Shown here: one piece after another, positions 22,100 through 31,105 of the stretch
How positions within the stretch are numbered: position 1 is the first letter of the stretch
Layout: every line of letters begins with the position of its first letter
DNA from: Pseudomonas gregormendelii
Lineage (GTDB): Bacteria; Pseudomonadota; Gammaproteobacteria; Pseudomonadales; Pseudomonadaceae
Length of the DNA stretch: 64,000 nucleotides
Direction: 5' to 3'
Assembly: GCF_017114825.1 (NCBI RefSeq)
Contig: NZ_JADEVO010000017.1
Coordinates: forward strand, 1-64,000
Program-made: the position numbers and the translations under genes
The notes under the pieces: model-generated
The model's input: the letters and a program-made list of their open reading frames with translations, nothing else
What the model was told of the DNA's origin: nothing
Databases searched by the model: none

Positions 22100-23296
22100 A
22101 TGCCAGTAGATCTTTCCCAAATCGAAGCTTCTCAAAAGCAAACCCAGGCCGATCTGAAAGCCGTTGGCGATCAGATCAAAACCTATGCCGAGCGCACCGA
22201 GAAGGAAATCAAGGCCTCCGGTGAAATGCAGGCTGAAACCCGCGGCAAGGTGGACGAGCTCCTGCTCAAGCAAGGCGAGCTGCAGGCCCGGGTACAGGAG
22301 GCCGAACAGAAGCTGGTCAATGCCGGCAAGCAGCATGATCCAGAAATTCAGCAATCGGCCGGTCAGTTGGTGTCGGCCAAGATGCAGGAAGAGGGGGTTA
22401 GCAGCTCGTTCCGTGGATCTCGCCGGGTCGAGGTCCCTCGTGCAGCGCTGACCTCTGCCCCTGCATCGGGTGGCGCACTGGTACCCGCTGAACGCCTGGG
22501 TGTGATTCTCGCACCGCAGCGTCGACTGACCATTCGCGATTTGGTTGCCCCCGGCACCACAGGTTCCAACGCGGTGGAATACGTTCGCGAGACGGGCTTT
22601 ACCAACAATGCCGCGATTGTTGGTGAGGGCCTGGCCAAGCCTTACAGTGAACTGACCTTCGGCTTGGAAAACGCCAACGTTCGCACGATCGCGCACCTGT
22701 TCAAAGGTAGCCGCCAGATCCTCGATGATGCTGCCGCTTTGCAAAGCTACATCGATGCCCGGGCGCGTTACGGGTTGCTGCTCGCTGAAGAAGCGCAGCT
22801 GCTTTACGGCAACGGAACCGGGAACAACCTGCACGGCATCATCCCGCAGGCTCAAGCATATGTTTTGCCGGCCGGCATCATCGTCGAAGCAGAGCAACGC
22901 ATCGATCGCATTCGACTGGCGTTGCTCCAGGCAACGCTGGCTGAATTTCCATCCACTGGCATCGTGCTTAACCCGATTGACTGGGCCGCGATCGAACTGC
23001 TCAAAGACGGCGAAAATCGTTACATCATCGGCAAGCCACAAGAGGGCACTTCGCCGCGGCTTTGGAATCTGCCCGTGGTTGAAACACAGGCGATTGTCCA
23101 AAACCAATTCCTCACGGGTGCATTCAGCCTCGCTGCGCAAATCTTTGATCGCATGGGCATTGAAGTGCTCGTCTCGACCGAGAACGACAAAGATTTCGAG
23201 AACAACATGGTCACAATCCGCGCTGAGGAGCGCCTGGCGTTTGCGGTGTATCGACCAGAAGCATTCGTCACTGGCCCTTTGATTGCCGCGCCTTAA
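22100..23296 (+). CDS. Major capsid protein (HK97 fold)
   Basis: A 398-residue protein. Residues ~1-105 are a charged coiled coil acting as the removable delta/scaffold domain. The mature shell part starts near SGGALVPAE and has the HK97 features: the N-arm, the E-loop around YVRETGFTNNA, and the P- and A-domains ending in EAFVTGPL. It is flanked by hairpins on both sides and has its own strong GAAGGA site, as expected for the most abundant protein. Confidence 0.95.
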   Translation: MPVDLSQIEASQKQTQADLKAVGDQIKTYAERTEKEIKASGEMQAETRGKVDELLLKQGELQARVQEAEQKLVNAGKQHDPEIQQSAGQLVSAKMQEEGVSSSFRGSRRVEVPRAALTSAPASGGALVPAERLGVILAPQRRLTIRDLVAPGTTGSNAVEYVRETGFTNNAAIVGEGLAKPYSELTFGLENANVRTIAHLFKGSRQILDDAAALQSYIDARARYGLLLAEEAQLLYGNGTGNNLHGIIPQAQAYVLPAGIIVEAEQRIDRIRLALLQATLAEFPSTGIVLNPIDWAAIELLKDGENRYIIGKPQEGTSPRLWNLPVVETQAIVQNQFLTGAFSLAAQIFDRMGIEVLVSTENDKDFENNMVTIRAEERLAFAVYRPEAFVTGPLIAAP

Positions 23297-23313
23297 TTCT
23301 CACGACTTCATGT

Positions 23314-23345
23314 AGAGCCGCCTAAAAGCGGCTCTTATTTTTTTG
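23314..23345 (+). terminator. Terminator after the capsid gene
   Basis: AGAGCCGC / GCGGCTCT stem with a CTAAAA loop, followed by TATTTTTTT. It probably stabilises the capsid transcript and reduces downstream expression. Confidence 0.8.
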
Positions 23346-23356
23346 GAGACACAAAA

Positions 23357-23677
23357 ATGGCTCGCGTGACTCAAGCAAAAACAGCATCAACGCCCGTCGC
23401 CGATGGCACTAGTGGTCCCGATGGAATGGGCAGCACTACTTCTTCCGAACTCGATCAGGACGCGACGAGCGTTGATGGGCCAACGCTCAGCTCTCCAGCA
23501 TCAGAGGCTGACACTGACGACAGTCCCGGCAATCGGATGGTTATCTATCCAATTCGAAGTTACCTGGATGGCAAAGAAATTCGTCAGGCTGGTGGTGCAG
23601 GGTATGACTCACCTAAACACGAAGCGCTTTTGCTTATTGCAAAGGGGCTGGCGACTGAGACCGACCCAAAGGCTTGA
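23357..23677 (+). CDS. Hypothetical head-region protein
   Basis: A 106-residue protein. The N-terminal ~55 residues are Ser/Thr/Asp-rich and probably disordered. The C-terminal half has a conserved-looking small domain (MVIYPIRSYLDGKEIRQAG). No family recognised. Its slot between capsid and connector genes suggests a head accessory protein; this is inference. Confidence 0.6.
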   Translation: MARVTQAKTASTPVADGTSGPDGMGSTTSSELDQDATSVDGPTLSSPASEADTDDSPGNRMVIYPIRSYLDGKEIRQAGGAGYDSPKHEALLLIAKGLATETDPKA

Positions 23678-23678
23678 T

Positions 23679-24020
23679 ATGAACGCAATCTCGACAGAGG
23701 AAGCGATGCAGCACCTGCGGGCTGAGGACGACGATCGTGACAGTGTCGAGCTGCTCTTGGCCGCGGCCGAAGACAGCGCAGCGCAGTTTCTAAACCGGCG
23801 ATTTTATGCTGATGAAGTTTCGCTCGCTGCTGCATTGGCGGATGGCTCCGCTGGCAGCAAGCCGATAGTCATTAATCCTTCCATTCGCGCCGCCTGCCTG
23901 CTGATCGCGGGCAGTCTCTACGCGAATCGGGAGGATGTGGTCGTCGGGACAATTTCTTCTGAATTGCCCATGGGCTCCCGCTCGTTGTTGACGCCATATC
24001 GCGTTGGCTGGGGGGTTTAA
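23679..24020 (+). CDS. Head-tail connector protein (gp6-like)
   Basis: A 113-residue helical protein of the HK97 gp6-like connector type: STEEAMQHLRAEDDDRD, then the helices LLAAAEDSAAQFLNRRFY and PSIRAACLLIAGSLYANRED. It would add a ring under the portal. Start ATG 23679 lies next to the upstream stop. Its stop overlaps the next start (TAATG). Confidence 0.8.
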   Translation: MNAISTEEAMQHLRAEDDDRDSVELLLAAAEDSAAQFLNRRFYADEVSLAAALADGSAGSKPIVINPSIRAACLLIAGSLYANREDVVVGTISSELPMGSRSLLTPYRVGWGV

Positions 24021-24352
24021 TGAGAGCCGGATCATTGCGTCATCGTTGCATCATGCAGAGGCCAGTGCGCGTTAAAAACCCATCGGCCGGCTTCGACGTC
24101 ACCTGGTCGGACATTGGCAAAACATGGGCTGATATTTCTCTGCCCACCGGGCGCATCGCGCCTATAGCAGAACAGCTGAAGGCGGTCGTCTCAGCTGAAA
24201 TTCGCATTCGGCCTCGCGCTGATGTGATCGCTGGCATGCGTCTAGTGCATGTAGCCAACGGGCTCAGCGTGACCTATCTCATCGAAGCAGTTTTGCCCGA
24301 CAACGCACGGTCGATGTTTCGACTGCTTTGTTCAAACGTCCCTAATTCATAG
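24020..24352 (+). CDS. Head-tail adaptor (head closure) protein
   Basis: A 110-residue, beta-rich protein of the phage head-tail adaptor family: AGSLRHRCIMQRPVRVKN, TWADISLPTGR and the arginine-rich strand IRIRPRADVIAGMRL. It follows the connector gene with a one-base overlap, the usual order. It seals the filled head. Confidence 0.8.
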   Translation: MRAGSLRHRCIMQRPVRVKNPSAGFDVTWSDIGKTWADISLPTGRIAPIAEQLKAVVSAEIRIRPRADVIAGMRLVHVANGLSVTYLIEAVLPDNARSMFRLLCSNVPNS

Positions 24353-24361
24353 AGGTGAGCA

Positions 24362-24529
24362 ATGAAAGTAATCGCATTAGGCAACCTGTCGGGTGCCATT
24401 GGCGAAAAAGCCAAAGGTGAGGAATTCACCGTCGACGCCAAGACAGGCACCGACCTGGTCAAACACGGTCTTGTTCGTGAAGTCGTGGAGTTGCCTGGAA
24501 CGAAAAAGACCGAGGCGGTCAAGGAGTAA
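24362..24529 (+). CDS. 55-residue hypothetical protein
   Basis: A small protein starting MKVIALGNLSGAIG after a GAGGTGAGC site. It has a strand-rich N terminus and a charged tail (KKTEAVKE). No family recognised with confidence. It sits between the adaptor and the gp10-like gene in a packed structural operon, so it is very likely expressed. Confidence 0.65.
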   Translation: MKVIALGNLSGAIGEKAKGEEFTVDAKTGTDLVKHGLVREVVELPGTKKTEAVKE

Positions 24530-24532
24530 GCC

Positions 24533-25108
24533 ATGGCTCGCCGCTCGCGCATGTCTGGCGACTTTAAGTTGCGGCGGACGCTGCGCAACATTCACCAGAC
24601 CATGGATAACGAGTTGGTCCCAGTGATGCAGGAGTCTGCGGACCAGATTTTGGCAACCATGCGGCAGTTGGTACCGAGGGACACCGGGGCCGCTGCAGGT
24701 GCTCTAAAGACGTTCGTTTCCAAAAGCGGCTTGGATGCACAAATCGGTATTCGCGGTAAAAGGGACATGCGCCGGTTCTTCTATTTACGCTTTCTCGAGT
24801 ACGGTACCAAGGGTTACAACGGTGCGCTTTATCGACGTGCTGATGCCAACGCAGTGGGTGGAGAACACACCAATAACCGGGACAAGTCGCAACTGAAAAG
24901 GCGGCGCAATGCCCTGAACGAGCGGCCTACGAAGAATAAAAGTGATGGTGGCCACTTCTACGGTAACTATCCTGATATCCCGGCTCGACCTGCGCATCCA
25001 TGGCTTCGACCAGCGATGGCCGTAAATCGGGAGTTCGTTCTGGCCAATATCCGCGCCGCTGTGGCCAGGACTTTGAGCAAAGCAAGCAAGGGAATTACCG
25101 ATGGCTGA
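24533..25108 (+). CDS. HK97 gp10-like head-tail joining protein
   Basis: A 191-residue protein of the HK97 gp10 family: the core VPRDTGAAAGALKTFVSK, the aromatic region RFFYLRFLEYGTKGY, and PARPAHPWLRPAM near the C terminus. The central insert (~95-140) is basic and Asn-rich. It lies between the adaptor and tail-completion genes and overlaps the next gene by eight bases. Confidence 0.85.
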   Translation: MARRSRMSGDFKLRRTLRNIHQTMDNELVPVMQESADQILATMRQLVPRDTGAAAGALKTFVSKSGLDAQIGIRGKRDMRRFFYLRFLEYGTKGYNGALYRRADANAVGGEHTNNRDKSQLKRRRNALNERPTKNKSDGGHFYGNYPDIPARPAHPWLRPAMAVNREFVLANIRAAVARTLSKASKGITDG

Positions 25109-25487
25109 TCCGTCTCTTGCACTTCAAGAAGCGTTGGTGGCGCGACTGGAAGCCGAGGTCTCGTGTCCTGTTTACGACGGCGCGCCGATGGACACGCCGA
25201 TGCCTTACATCTCGATTGATCGTGAAGTCTCGGTGAACGCCCGGCCCATCTCAGGCCGTAAGCGCGAGACTCGCATGCTCTATATGTCGGTTTGGTCTGA
25301 TGCCCACGGCCAGGCTGAGGTGAAGCGCATCAACGGTGAGGTTGTTGCCGCCCTGGACGAACGCCGGCTGCCTCTTTCTGTAGGTCGCGCCGTATCCGTC
25401 CGGGTCGAACAAGCCGATGCCCAGCGCGATGCTGACGGCGTCACTTACCAGGGCTCAATCACGGTCCGCGTAATCACCACCCACTAA
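25101..25487 (+). CDS. Tail completion protein (DUF3168)
   Basis: A 128-residue protein with the DUF3168 pattern: LALQEALVARLEAEVSCPVYDGAP, then YISIDREVSV and a C-terminal strand set ending ITVRVITTH. It caps the tail tube for joining to the head. Coupled to the gp10-like gene. Confidence 0.85.
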   Translation: MADPSLALQEALVARLEAEVSCPVYDGAPMDTPMPYISIDREVSVNARPISGRKRETRMLYMSVWSDAHGQAEVKRINGEVVAALDERRLPLSVGRAVSVRVEQADAQRDADGVTYQGSITVRVITTH

Positions 25488-25542
25488 ACCCTACACCCGG
25501 CCGCCCTGCGGCTTTATCCAATGCGCCTTTGGAGGACTCCCC

Positions 25543-26031
25543 ATGGCCGATGACAACCTCAACACAGCCGCCGGCTGCCGATTCTCGATCGGCAGTAAGA
25601 ACGGCGCAGACACCGAAGCGCTGTACAAAGCTGATACCTATGTCGAAGTGGGCGAGATCGAAGACCTCGGTGAGTTCGGTGACACCTTCAGCGCGGTGAA
25701 CTTCACCTCCCTTCGCGACGGTCGAGTGCGCAAGTACAAGGGTACTGCGGATGCGGGCGACCTGACCCTGACCGTGGGCCTGGATAACGGCGACCTGGGC
25801 CAGGCCAAACTGAAAGTGGCGCACAAGGACCGCAGCAAAGGCGACTACAACATCAAGGTTACCCTGAATGACGGCGATCCTGATGCGACCCCGGCCGTTC
25901 TGCCGACCACCTTTTACATGCGCGGCAAGGTGATGAACAACACCGTCGCTCCCGGCGCCGCCGATAATGTGGTTCGCCGTAACGTCACCATCGGCATCAA
26001 CTCCGACATTCTTGAAATCCTTCCAACGTAA
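25543..26031 (+). CDS. Major tail tube protein
   Basis: A 162-residue beta-rich protein of the siphovirus tail-tube type: EVGEIEDLGEFGDTFSAVNF, then the strands GTADAGDLTLTVGLDNGD, and a C-terminal NVTIGINSDI. It follows the tail-completion gene with a strong GGAGGA site. It polymerises into the tail tube around the tape measure protein. Confidence 0.88.
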   Translation: MADDNLNTAAGCRFSIGSKNGADTEALYKADTYVEVGEIEDLGEFGDTFSAVNFTSLRDGRVRKYKGTADAGDLTLTVGLDNGDLGQAKLKVAHKDRSKGDYNIKVTLNDGDPDATPAVLPTTFYMRGKVMNNTVAPGAADNVVRRNVTIGINSDILEILPT

Positions 26032-26070
26032 CTGGCGGGGCTTCGGCCCCAGCCTTTAAGGACTTGACCC

Positions 26071-26400
26071 ATGAGTAAAACTCTTCACGGCACCATTGAG
26101 GTCACCGTGGGCGATGACGTTTACACGATGGTGCCTACCTTGGGCGCCGTTCGTGCAATCGAGGCGCAGTTCGGCGGACTGCGAGGGGCCTCTCAAGTAG
26201 TGAGCGCTCTGAGTGTTGATGGGTGCGCGCGCATAATTGCGGCGGGTGCAGGCTTGTCGGGCAAGGAGGGTGAAGCGCTTGCCGAACAAGTTTGGCAGTC
26301 CGGTGTGCTCGATGTGTCCGTCCAACTCAATGCTTACTTGGTCGCGCTCTATAACCCGCGAGGGAAAGAGTCGGGAAAGAACGAAGCGGGGAAGGAGTAA
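26071..26400 (+). CDS. Tail assembly chaperone, short form (gpG-like)
   Basis: A 109-residue protein resembling the GTA-gp10/phage tail-chaperone family: GTIEVTVGDDVYTMVPTLGA, RAIEAQFGGLRG and a helical C-terminal half. It coats the tape measure protein during tail assembly. A lambda-type slippery sequence near its 3' end allows a longer fusion product. Confidence 0.8.
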   Translation: MSKTLHGTIEVTVGDDVYTMVPTLGAVRAIEAQFGGLRGASQVVSALSVDGCARIIAAGAGLSGKEGEALAEQVWQSGVLDVSVQLNAYLVALYNPRGKESGKNEAGKE

Positions 26401-26645
26401 GCGCTGTCGAGGACGGTAGCTATGTTGATCGGTTGTATGCCGTGGCCACGGGCTGGCTGGGCTGGTCGCCTGAGGTAGCTTGGCGTACGCCGCTCCCTGA
26501 GTTGTTTCTGGCCATGGACGCCAGGATCGAATGGGCGCAGATGACGAATCCTTTTGGCGGAAAGCCGTCCGGATCGAAGGAAAAGCCGAAACCGTCGACC
26601 GTTGCAGAAAAGCTGCGGCAGGTTCTGACGGGGCGGCAGGCATAA
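26071..26645 (+). CDS. Tail assembly chaperone, -1 frameshift fusion (gpGT-like)
   Basis: At 26373-26379 the heptamer G-GGA-AAG sits in the correct phase (codons TCG-GGA-AAG). It is the same slippery sequence lambda uses for gpGT. A -1 slip continues at 26379 in the frame ending at 26645, giving a ~191-residue fusion. Its C-terminal part includes YVDRLYAVATGWLGWSPEVA and a Lys/Pro-rich tail. The downstream frame has no good independent start. The fusion should recruit tape measure and tube protein in a fixed low ratio. Confidence 0.8.
26373..26379 (+). promoter_or_regulatory. Slippery heptamer GGGAAAG for -1 frameshifting
   Basis: The in-phase X-XXY-YYZ heptamer identical to that of lambda G/T. 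A second GGGAAAG at 26362-26368 is out of phase (GGG-AAA-G) and would not serve. Confidence 0.8.
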
Positions 26646-26708
26646 TTTAGCCTTTTTGCTGTCCCCGATGTGATGATAGATTGCCGCCATCTACAGGGAG
26701 GGTTGAAA

Positions 26709-27152
26709 GTGCTGAAAGTGATATGCGTGACGGTGTTGGCGTTCGTGATTTCGGGATGTGAGACCACTCAAGTGTCTGCGGATCGCGCAAAGCAAGTAGC
26801 TCAATCAGATGTTTACGCGTTCAGCCGTCAAAAAAATCCCGACGACGCGAGGATCGTGTTCACCCAGGATGCGGGTGCAATGAGCTGTTTTGGAGCGGGG
26901 ATGTCTGTTTACCTTGATGGTCAACTTGCAGCAAAGACTAGTCATGGGGAAAGTGTGAAGCTCTATCACGCGCCGGGTCCGGCGCAGCTCAGTATCAAGA
27001 ACAACGCCATGTGCGCTGGCGGTGACTTGAGCGGCCTGCTGCTGGAGCTCAAGCCGGGCCTCTCCTATCAGGTTCGAGGTTACCGGGGTATGTGGGACAA
27101 GCCTGAACCGCTGCTCACCACTCCTTCTCCTTTTAAATACACGAAGCAATAG
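26709..27152 (+). CDS. Lipoprotein moron between tail chaperone and tape measure genes
   Basis: A 147-residue predicted lipoprotein. GTG 26709 follows GGGAGGG. The signal peptide is MLKVICVTVLAFVISGC with Cys17 as lipidation site. The mature domain has further cysteines (MSCFGAGM, AMCAGGD) and a beta pattern (SVYLDGQLAAKT). It interrupts the conserved chaperone/tape-measure order and is followed by a strong terminator, which marks a moron. Surface modification or superinfection exclusion is plausible; the function is not known. Confidence 0.75.
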   Translation: MLKVICVTVLAFVISGCETTQVSADRAKQVAQSDVYAFSRQKNPDDARIVFTQDAGAMSCFGAGMSVYLDGQLAAKTSHGESVKLYHAPGPAQLSIKNNAMCAGGDLSGLLLELKPGLSYQVRGYRGMWDKPEPLLTTPSPFKYTKQ

Positions 27153-27204
27153 TCTGAAGAGGGGTGGCAGTATTAGCTGCTGCCCTGAAGGCTCAACAAA
27201 AACA

Positions 27205-27228
27205 ACTCGCTTCGGCGAGTTTTTTTAC
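27205..27228 (+). terminator. Terminator after the lipoprotein gene
   Basis: AACTCGC / GCGAGTT stem with a TTCG tetraloop followed by seven T residues. It separates the moron from the tape measure gene. Confidence 0.88.
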
Positions 27229-27242
27229 GCCCGGAGAAAGCA

Positions 27243-30200
27243 ATGGCTGACACAGACGTTCAGGGAATGCTGGTCAGGATTGAGGCAACTACCGCACAAC
27301 TGCGGCAGGAAATGGCTCGCGCTGACTCCAGTGTTGCCCAAGCATCGGGCAAAATTGATAAGAGCTTGGCAGGTATTGATGAGGCGTTCGATCGAGCCGG
27401 AGAAAGCGCGCAAGGAGCTGCCGGTTTCATCAAAGGCGCGCTGGCTGGGGCGATCGGAATTGCTTCAATCAGCAAGATCGTCGAGGCGGCGGACTCCTAC
27501 GGTCAGATGTCTGATCGGATCGGCATGGCCACGAGCAGCGTGGGCGAATACGACCTGGTCCAGCAGCGGCTGCTCGAAACTGCCAAGCGCACTTACCGAC
27601 CGCTGAGCGAAGCGCAAGAGTTGTACATCCGGACCTCGGACAGCCTGAAGTCGATGGGGTACGACACCGGCCAGGCCCTGGACGTGATGGACAGCTTCAG
27701 CTTTTTGCTGGTGACCAACTCCGCTTCAGCTGATAAGGCCAGCTCGGCGATCGATGCGTACTCCAAGGCGTTGCAAACCGGCAAAGTCGAAGCTGATGGA
27801 TGGCAGTCGATTCTTGCAGCGATGCCGACGGTTGTGGACACCATCGCAAAATCCACCGGCAAAACAGCCGAGGAAATCCGAAGCCTCGGAGCGCAAGGCC
27901 AACTCGGTTTGGATTTGCTTACTGAAGGGTTGCAAAAGTCTGCTGGGGCCAACGGTTTACTGGCTGACAGCATGAGCGTTGCAGTGCGCGATGCGGTGCA
28001 AAACCTCTCGAACGCCTTCACCGTTTATCTGGGCAGGTTGAACGAGACCACCGACTTCACCGGCGTCCTAGCAGGTAGTATCGGTGTGCTCGGTGACAAT
28101 TTCGGAACGTTAGCGGATATCGCAATCGTTGCGGCCATCGCTGCTCTGACCAAGTACGGCGTGAGCGCCGCTGATTCCGCTGGCGTGGCCATCTATTCGG
28201 CATTTCAAGATGCGGCGGCTCGAAAAGCCCAAGCGGCAGCCATTCTCCTTGCCGCAGAAGCAGAGCAAAAGAAAGCTCAGACCTCGGTGTTTCTGGCCGA
28301 GAAAGAAGTGGCCGCAGCGCGCGGCACGGCTGTGCAGACGCAAATGTCGATCCAGCTTGCCGAAGCGCGAATGGCCGAAGCGCGGGCGACAAACGCTGTC
28401 GCCGTTGCCCAGGCCGGCCTAGGTCGTGCCGGTGGCGTCATCATGGGGCTGCTCGGCGGGCCTATAGGTATCGCAGCTCTCGCCATTGGCGCTGCTACTG
28501 CGTTCCTGACGCTTCGCGACAACACCAGTGTGCTTGAAAAGAAGCTCGGGGATCTCGGCGATCCCATTGATAAATTGGTTGAGCGATTCAACAAGCTCAA
28601 CCGAGCGACTCAATCGGTCACGCTGCGCCAATTGCAGTCAGAAATCGACGACATGAAATCTCGCCTCGGGCAGAAGTCCGGGGCTATTGCCGACCAGTTT
28701 GAGAGCGATCTCAGGAACATGGGGGCTGCGGGCGCTGATGGTCTTATGGCCGGACTGGCGCCTTTGCCAGCGCTAGCGCAGAGCGCATTGGATCTGGTGC
28801 GCAAAGCCGCCAAGGATCAGGCAGGCGGCATGGCCGTCGATTGGAAAGCGGTCGCCGATCAACTGCGAACCATTCCGGGTGTGACCGAATCGATGGCTCA
28901 GGCCATCGAGGAAAGTCAGGGGCCAGTCACTGAGTTATCCGCGGCGCTCGATAAGCAAAAGACCGCATTTGCAACTCTGACTGGGGAAACGGACGACAAC
29001 ACTCGTGCAGAGCGAGAGAACGCTGCCGCCAAAGCTTCAGCCGCCGGCGTCGGTCAGAAGTACCTGGAGCAGTTGCAGAAACAGCTTGGCGCAGCCCAAG
29101 ACAAGACAGCACTCGAGGCGGCAAACAGGTTCATTGCTGAGAATACGCTGCTCACCGAAGGCATGATTGTCGCCATTCGTTCGGCCGCTGCCGCCAAGGA
29201 TGCTCAGAAGGCGTCCGATGATGCCGCGGCTAAAGCATCTAAGAAGCACACAAGCGAATCAGAATCTGCCGCGAAGCAGCAGCTCAAATCCTTCCAAACT
29301 ACGGAGGAGGGCTACAAGCGTCAGATCGAGCTGATCAACACCACAGGCGACAAGCAAAAAGACGCTTCCGAGGTCGCCAAACTTTCCTTTGAGCTCCAGG
29401 AAGGCAAGCTGGGCAAATTGTCTGAGGCGCAGAAGAAGCGGCTGCTAGGCATGGCTGCTGAGCTGGACGCGTTGAACAAAATCAAGAAGGCTAACGAAGA
29501 CGACTTGAAGTTGACCGCCTTCAAAGCGGCGCAACGCACCGGCACGCAAACCTCACAGGATGGATTCGACCAGGAGCTGGCCGGCATCGGCCTGGGCGAC
29601 AAAGCCCGTGATCGAATGCGCGCCGACCTGACGCTTCGGCAGAAGTATGCGGCCGACCTGGCTGCCTTGAACGAGCAACGCAACACCGGACAGATTTCGC
29701 CGGAGCTCTATGCCAGCGAAACCCAAGTTCTGCAGGACGAGCTCGGCAAGCGCTTGTCGGCTCAGCAGAGCTATTACAGCCAGGTGGATGTAGCGCAATC
29801 CAACTGGGCCAATGGCGCGTCGAACGCTCTGCAGAACTACGTGGACCAGGCTGCCGACGTCGCGGGCCAGACCGAGCAACTGTTCTCCAACGCGTTCGGC
29901 AACCTGGAGGATGGCATCGTCAACTTCGTGAAAACCGGGAAACTGTCCTTCAAGGACATGGCCGACTCGATCATAGAGGACCTGATCCGCATCCAGGTCA
30001 GGCAGGCCGCTGCCGGTTTTCTCAGCAGCGCCTTCGGCTTTATGTCCGGCGGCAGCCAGGCGCTGGGGCAGGGCACGATGACCGGATTCAGCGAAGGCGC
30101 AATGGTCGCGAATGCTAAGGGCGGTGTGTACAGCTCGGCCAGCCTCTCGTCCTATTCGGGCGGGGTTTACAACACCCCCCAGACCTTTGCCTTTGCCAAG

Positions 30201-30503
30201 GGCGCCGGCATCTTTGCGGAGGCCGGACCCGAGGCAATCATGCCGCTCACCCGGGCCGCTGACGGATCGCTGGGCGTTCGAGCGGTGGGCGGTTCAGCGG
30301 GAGGTGCTGCCGGTAAGGAAAGTTCGTCCACCACCACCGTCGGCGGGATCACCCAATACATCACGGTGAAGGGCAATGCTGATGAGTCGACCCTGGCGCA
30401 GATCCAGGACGCAGCTCGTCGCGGCGCTGAAGGCGGCTACCAGCTGATGCTGAAAGACCTCAAGCAGAACGGCCCAGCACTTCAATTAATCAAGCGCCGA
30501 TAA
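27243..30503 (+). CDS. Tape measure protein
   Basis: A 1086-residue protein. The N-terminal ~60-260 part has the tape-measure domain (LYIRTSDSLKSMGYDTGQAL and VDTIAKSTGKTAEEIRSLGAQG). Long Ala/Lys/Glu coiled coils follow, with a hydrophobic segment at ~395-425 (VIMGLLGGPIGIAALAIG). The C-terminal region has the lambda H-like FAKGAGIFAEAGPEAIMPL motif. It sets tail length and leaves the tail first at infection. Confidence 0.93.
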   Translation: MADTDVQGMLVRIEATTAQLRQEMARADSSVAQASGKIDKSLAGIDEAFDRAGESAQGAAGFIKGALAGAIGIASISKIVEAADSYGQMSDRIGMATSSVGEYDLVQQRLLETAKRTYRPLSEAQELYIRTSDSLKSMGYDTGQALDVMDSFSFLLVTNSASADKASSAIDAYSKALQTGKVEADGWQSILAAMPTVVDTIAKSTGKTAEEIRSLGAQGQLGLDLLTEGLQKSAGANGLLADSMSVAVRDAVQNLSNAFTVYLGRLNETTDFTGVLAGSIGVLGDNFGTLADIAIVAAIAALTKYGVSAADSAGVAIYSAFQDAAARKAQAAAILLAAEAEQKKAQTSVFLAEKEVAAARGTAVQTQMSIQLAEARMAEARATNAVAVAQAGLGRAGGVIMGLLGGPIGIAALAIGAATAFLTLRDNTSVLEKKLGDLGDPIDKLVERFNKLNRATQSVTLRQLQSEIDDMKSRLGQKSGAIADQFESDLRNMGAAGADGLMAGLAPLPALAQSALDLVRKAAKDQAGGMAVDWKAVADQLRTIPGVTESMAQAIEESQGPVTELSAALDKQKTAFATLTGETDDNTRAERENAAAKASAAGVGQKYLEQLQKQLGAAQDKTALEAANRFIAENTLLTEGMIVAIRSAAAAKDAQKASDDAAAKASKKHTSESESAAKQQLKSFQTTEEGYKRQIELINTTGDKQKDASEVAKLSFELQEGKLGKLSEAQKKRLLGMAAELDALNKIKKANEDDLKLTAFKAAQRTGTQTSQDGFDQELAGIGLGDKARDRMRADLTLRQKYAADLAALNEQRNTGQISPELYASETQVLQDELGKRLSAQQSYYSQVDVAQSNWANGASNALQNYVDQAADVAGQTEQLFSNAFGNLEDGIVNFVKTGKLSFKDMADSIIEDLIRIQVRQAAAGFLSSAFGFMSGGSQALGQGTMTGFSEGAMVANAKGGVYSSASLSSYSGGVYNTPQTFAFAKGAGIFAEAGPEAIMPLTRAADGSLGVRAVGGSAGGAAGKESSSTTTVGGITQYITVKGNADESTLAQIQDAARRGAEGGYQLMLKDLKQNGPALQLIKRR

Positions 30504-30520
30504 CCGGCTGTAGGAGTTTT

Positions 30521-31105
30521 ATGGCTATCGTTTGGCCTGCTTCGCTGTGGCCGTCGCAAATGACCTGGGGCATGGTCTACAACAACCGGGCATTCACGTC
30601 GACGCTTTCCAATGCACAACAAATCATGGGCTACCCCGGTGCGTATTGGCTGTGCACGCTCAACTTCGACGATCTATTCGACGAGGATGAGCGCGAGCTG
30701 ACAGCGTTGCTGGGCAGGCTGCATGGCATGTTTGGCACCGTGAATATCCCTGCATTCACCAGGATCAGAACCGACAACATCGGCGCCCCGGTCATCGTGA
30801 CGGGTAATGCCCAGGCCACCAACCTGACCATCGGCGGCGTGACGCCCAGCAAAAAAGTCTTTGCCTACGGCGACTACATCACGATCGCGGGTGAAATGTT
30901 TGAGGTGGTTGAGGACGCCGTTTCGACGGCGCAGGGACGGGTCCAGGTGTTTCTCAACAAGCGGATCCGGCGGTCGCTGCCCGCCGGCGCCGTCGTGGAG
31001 TACAAAAATCCGTATTCGGAAATGCGGCGTGTCGACGACACCAACCAGCTGACGGTGCAGCCCGTCGTGGCCAATGGCAGCTTTCAATTCAGGGAGGCCT
31101 TCTGA
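30521..31105 (+). CDS. Tail tip / distal tail component
   Basis: A 194-residue protein starting MAIVWPASLWPSQ. It has a Trp- and Asp-rich N-terminal domain (LNFDDLFDEDERELTALLG) and beta strands afterwards. No family is recognised with certainty. Its place directly after the tape measure gene and before the J-like protein matches lambda M/L or HK97-like tail-tip proteins. It shares a one-base overlap with the next gene. Confidence 0.65.
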   Translation: MAIVWPASLWPSQMTWGMVYNNRAFTSTLSNAQQIMGYPGAYWLCTLNFDDLFDEDERELTALLGRLHGMFGTVNIPAFTRIRTDNIGAPVIVTGNAQATNLTIGGVTPSKKVFAYGDYITIAGEMFEVVEDAVSTAQGRVQVFLNKRIRRSLPAGAVVEYKNPYSEMRRVDDTNQLTVQPVVANGSFQFREAF

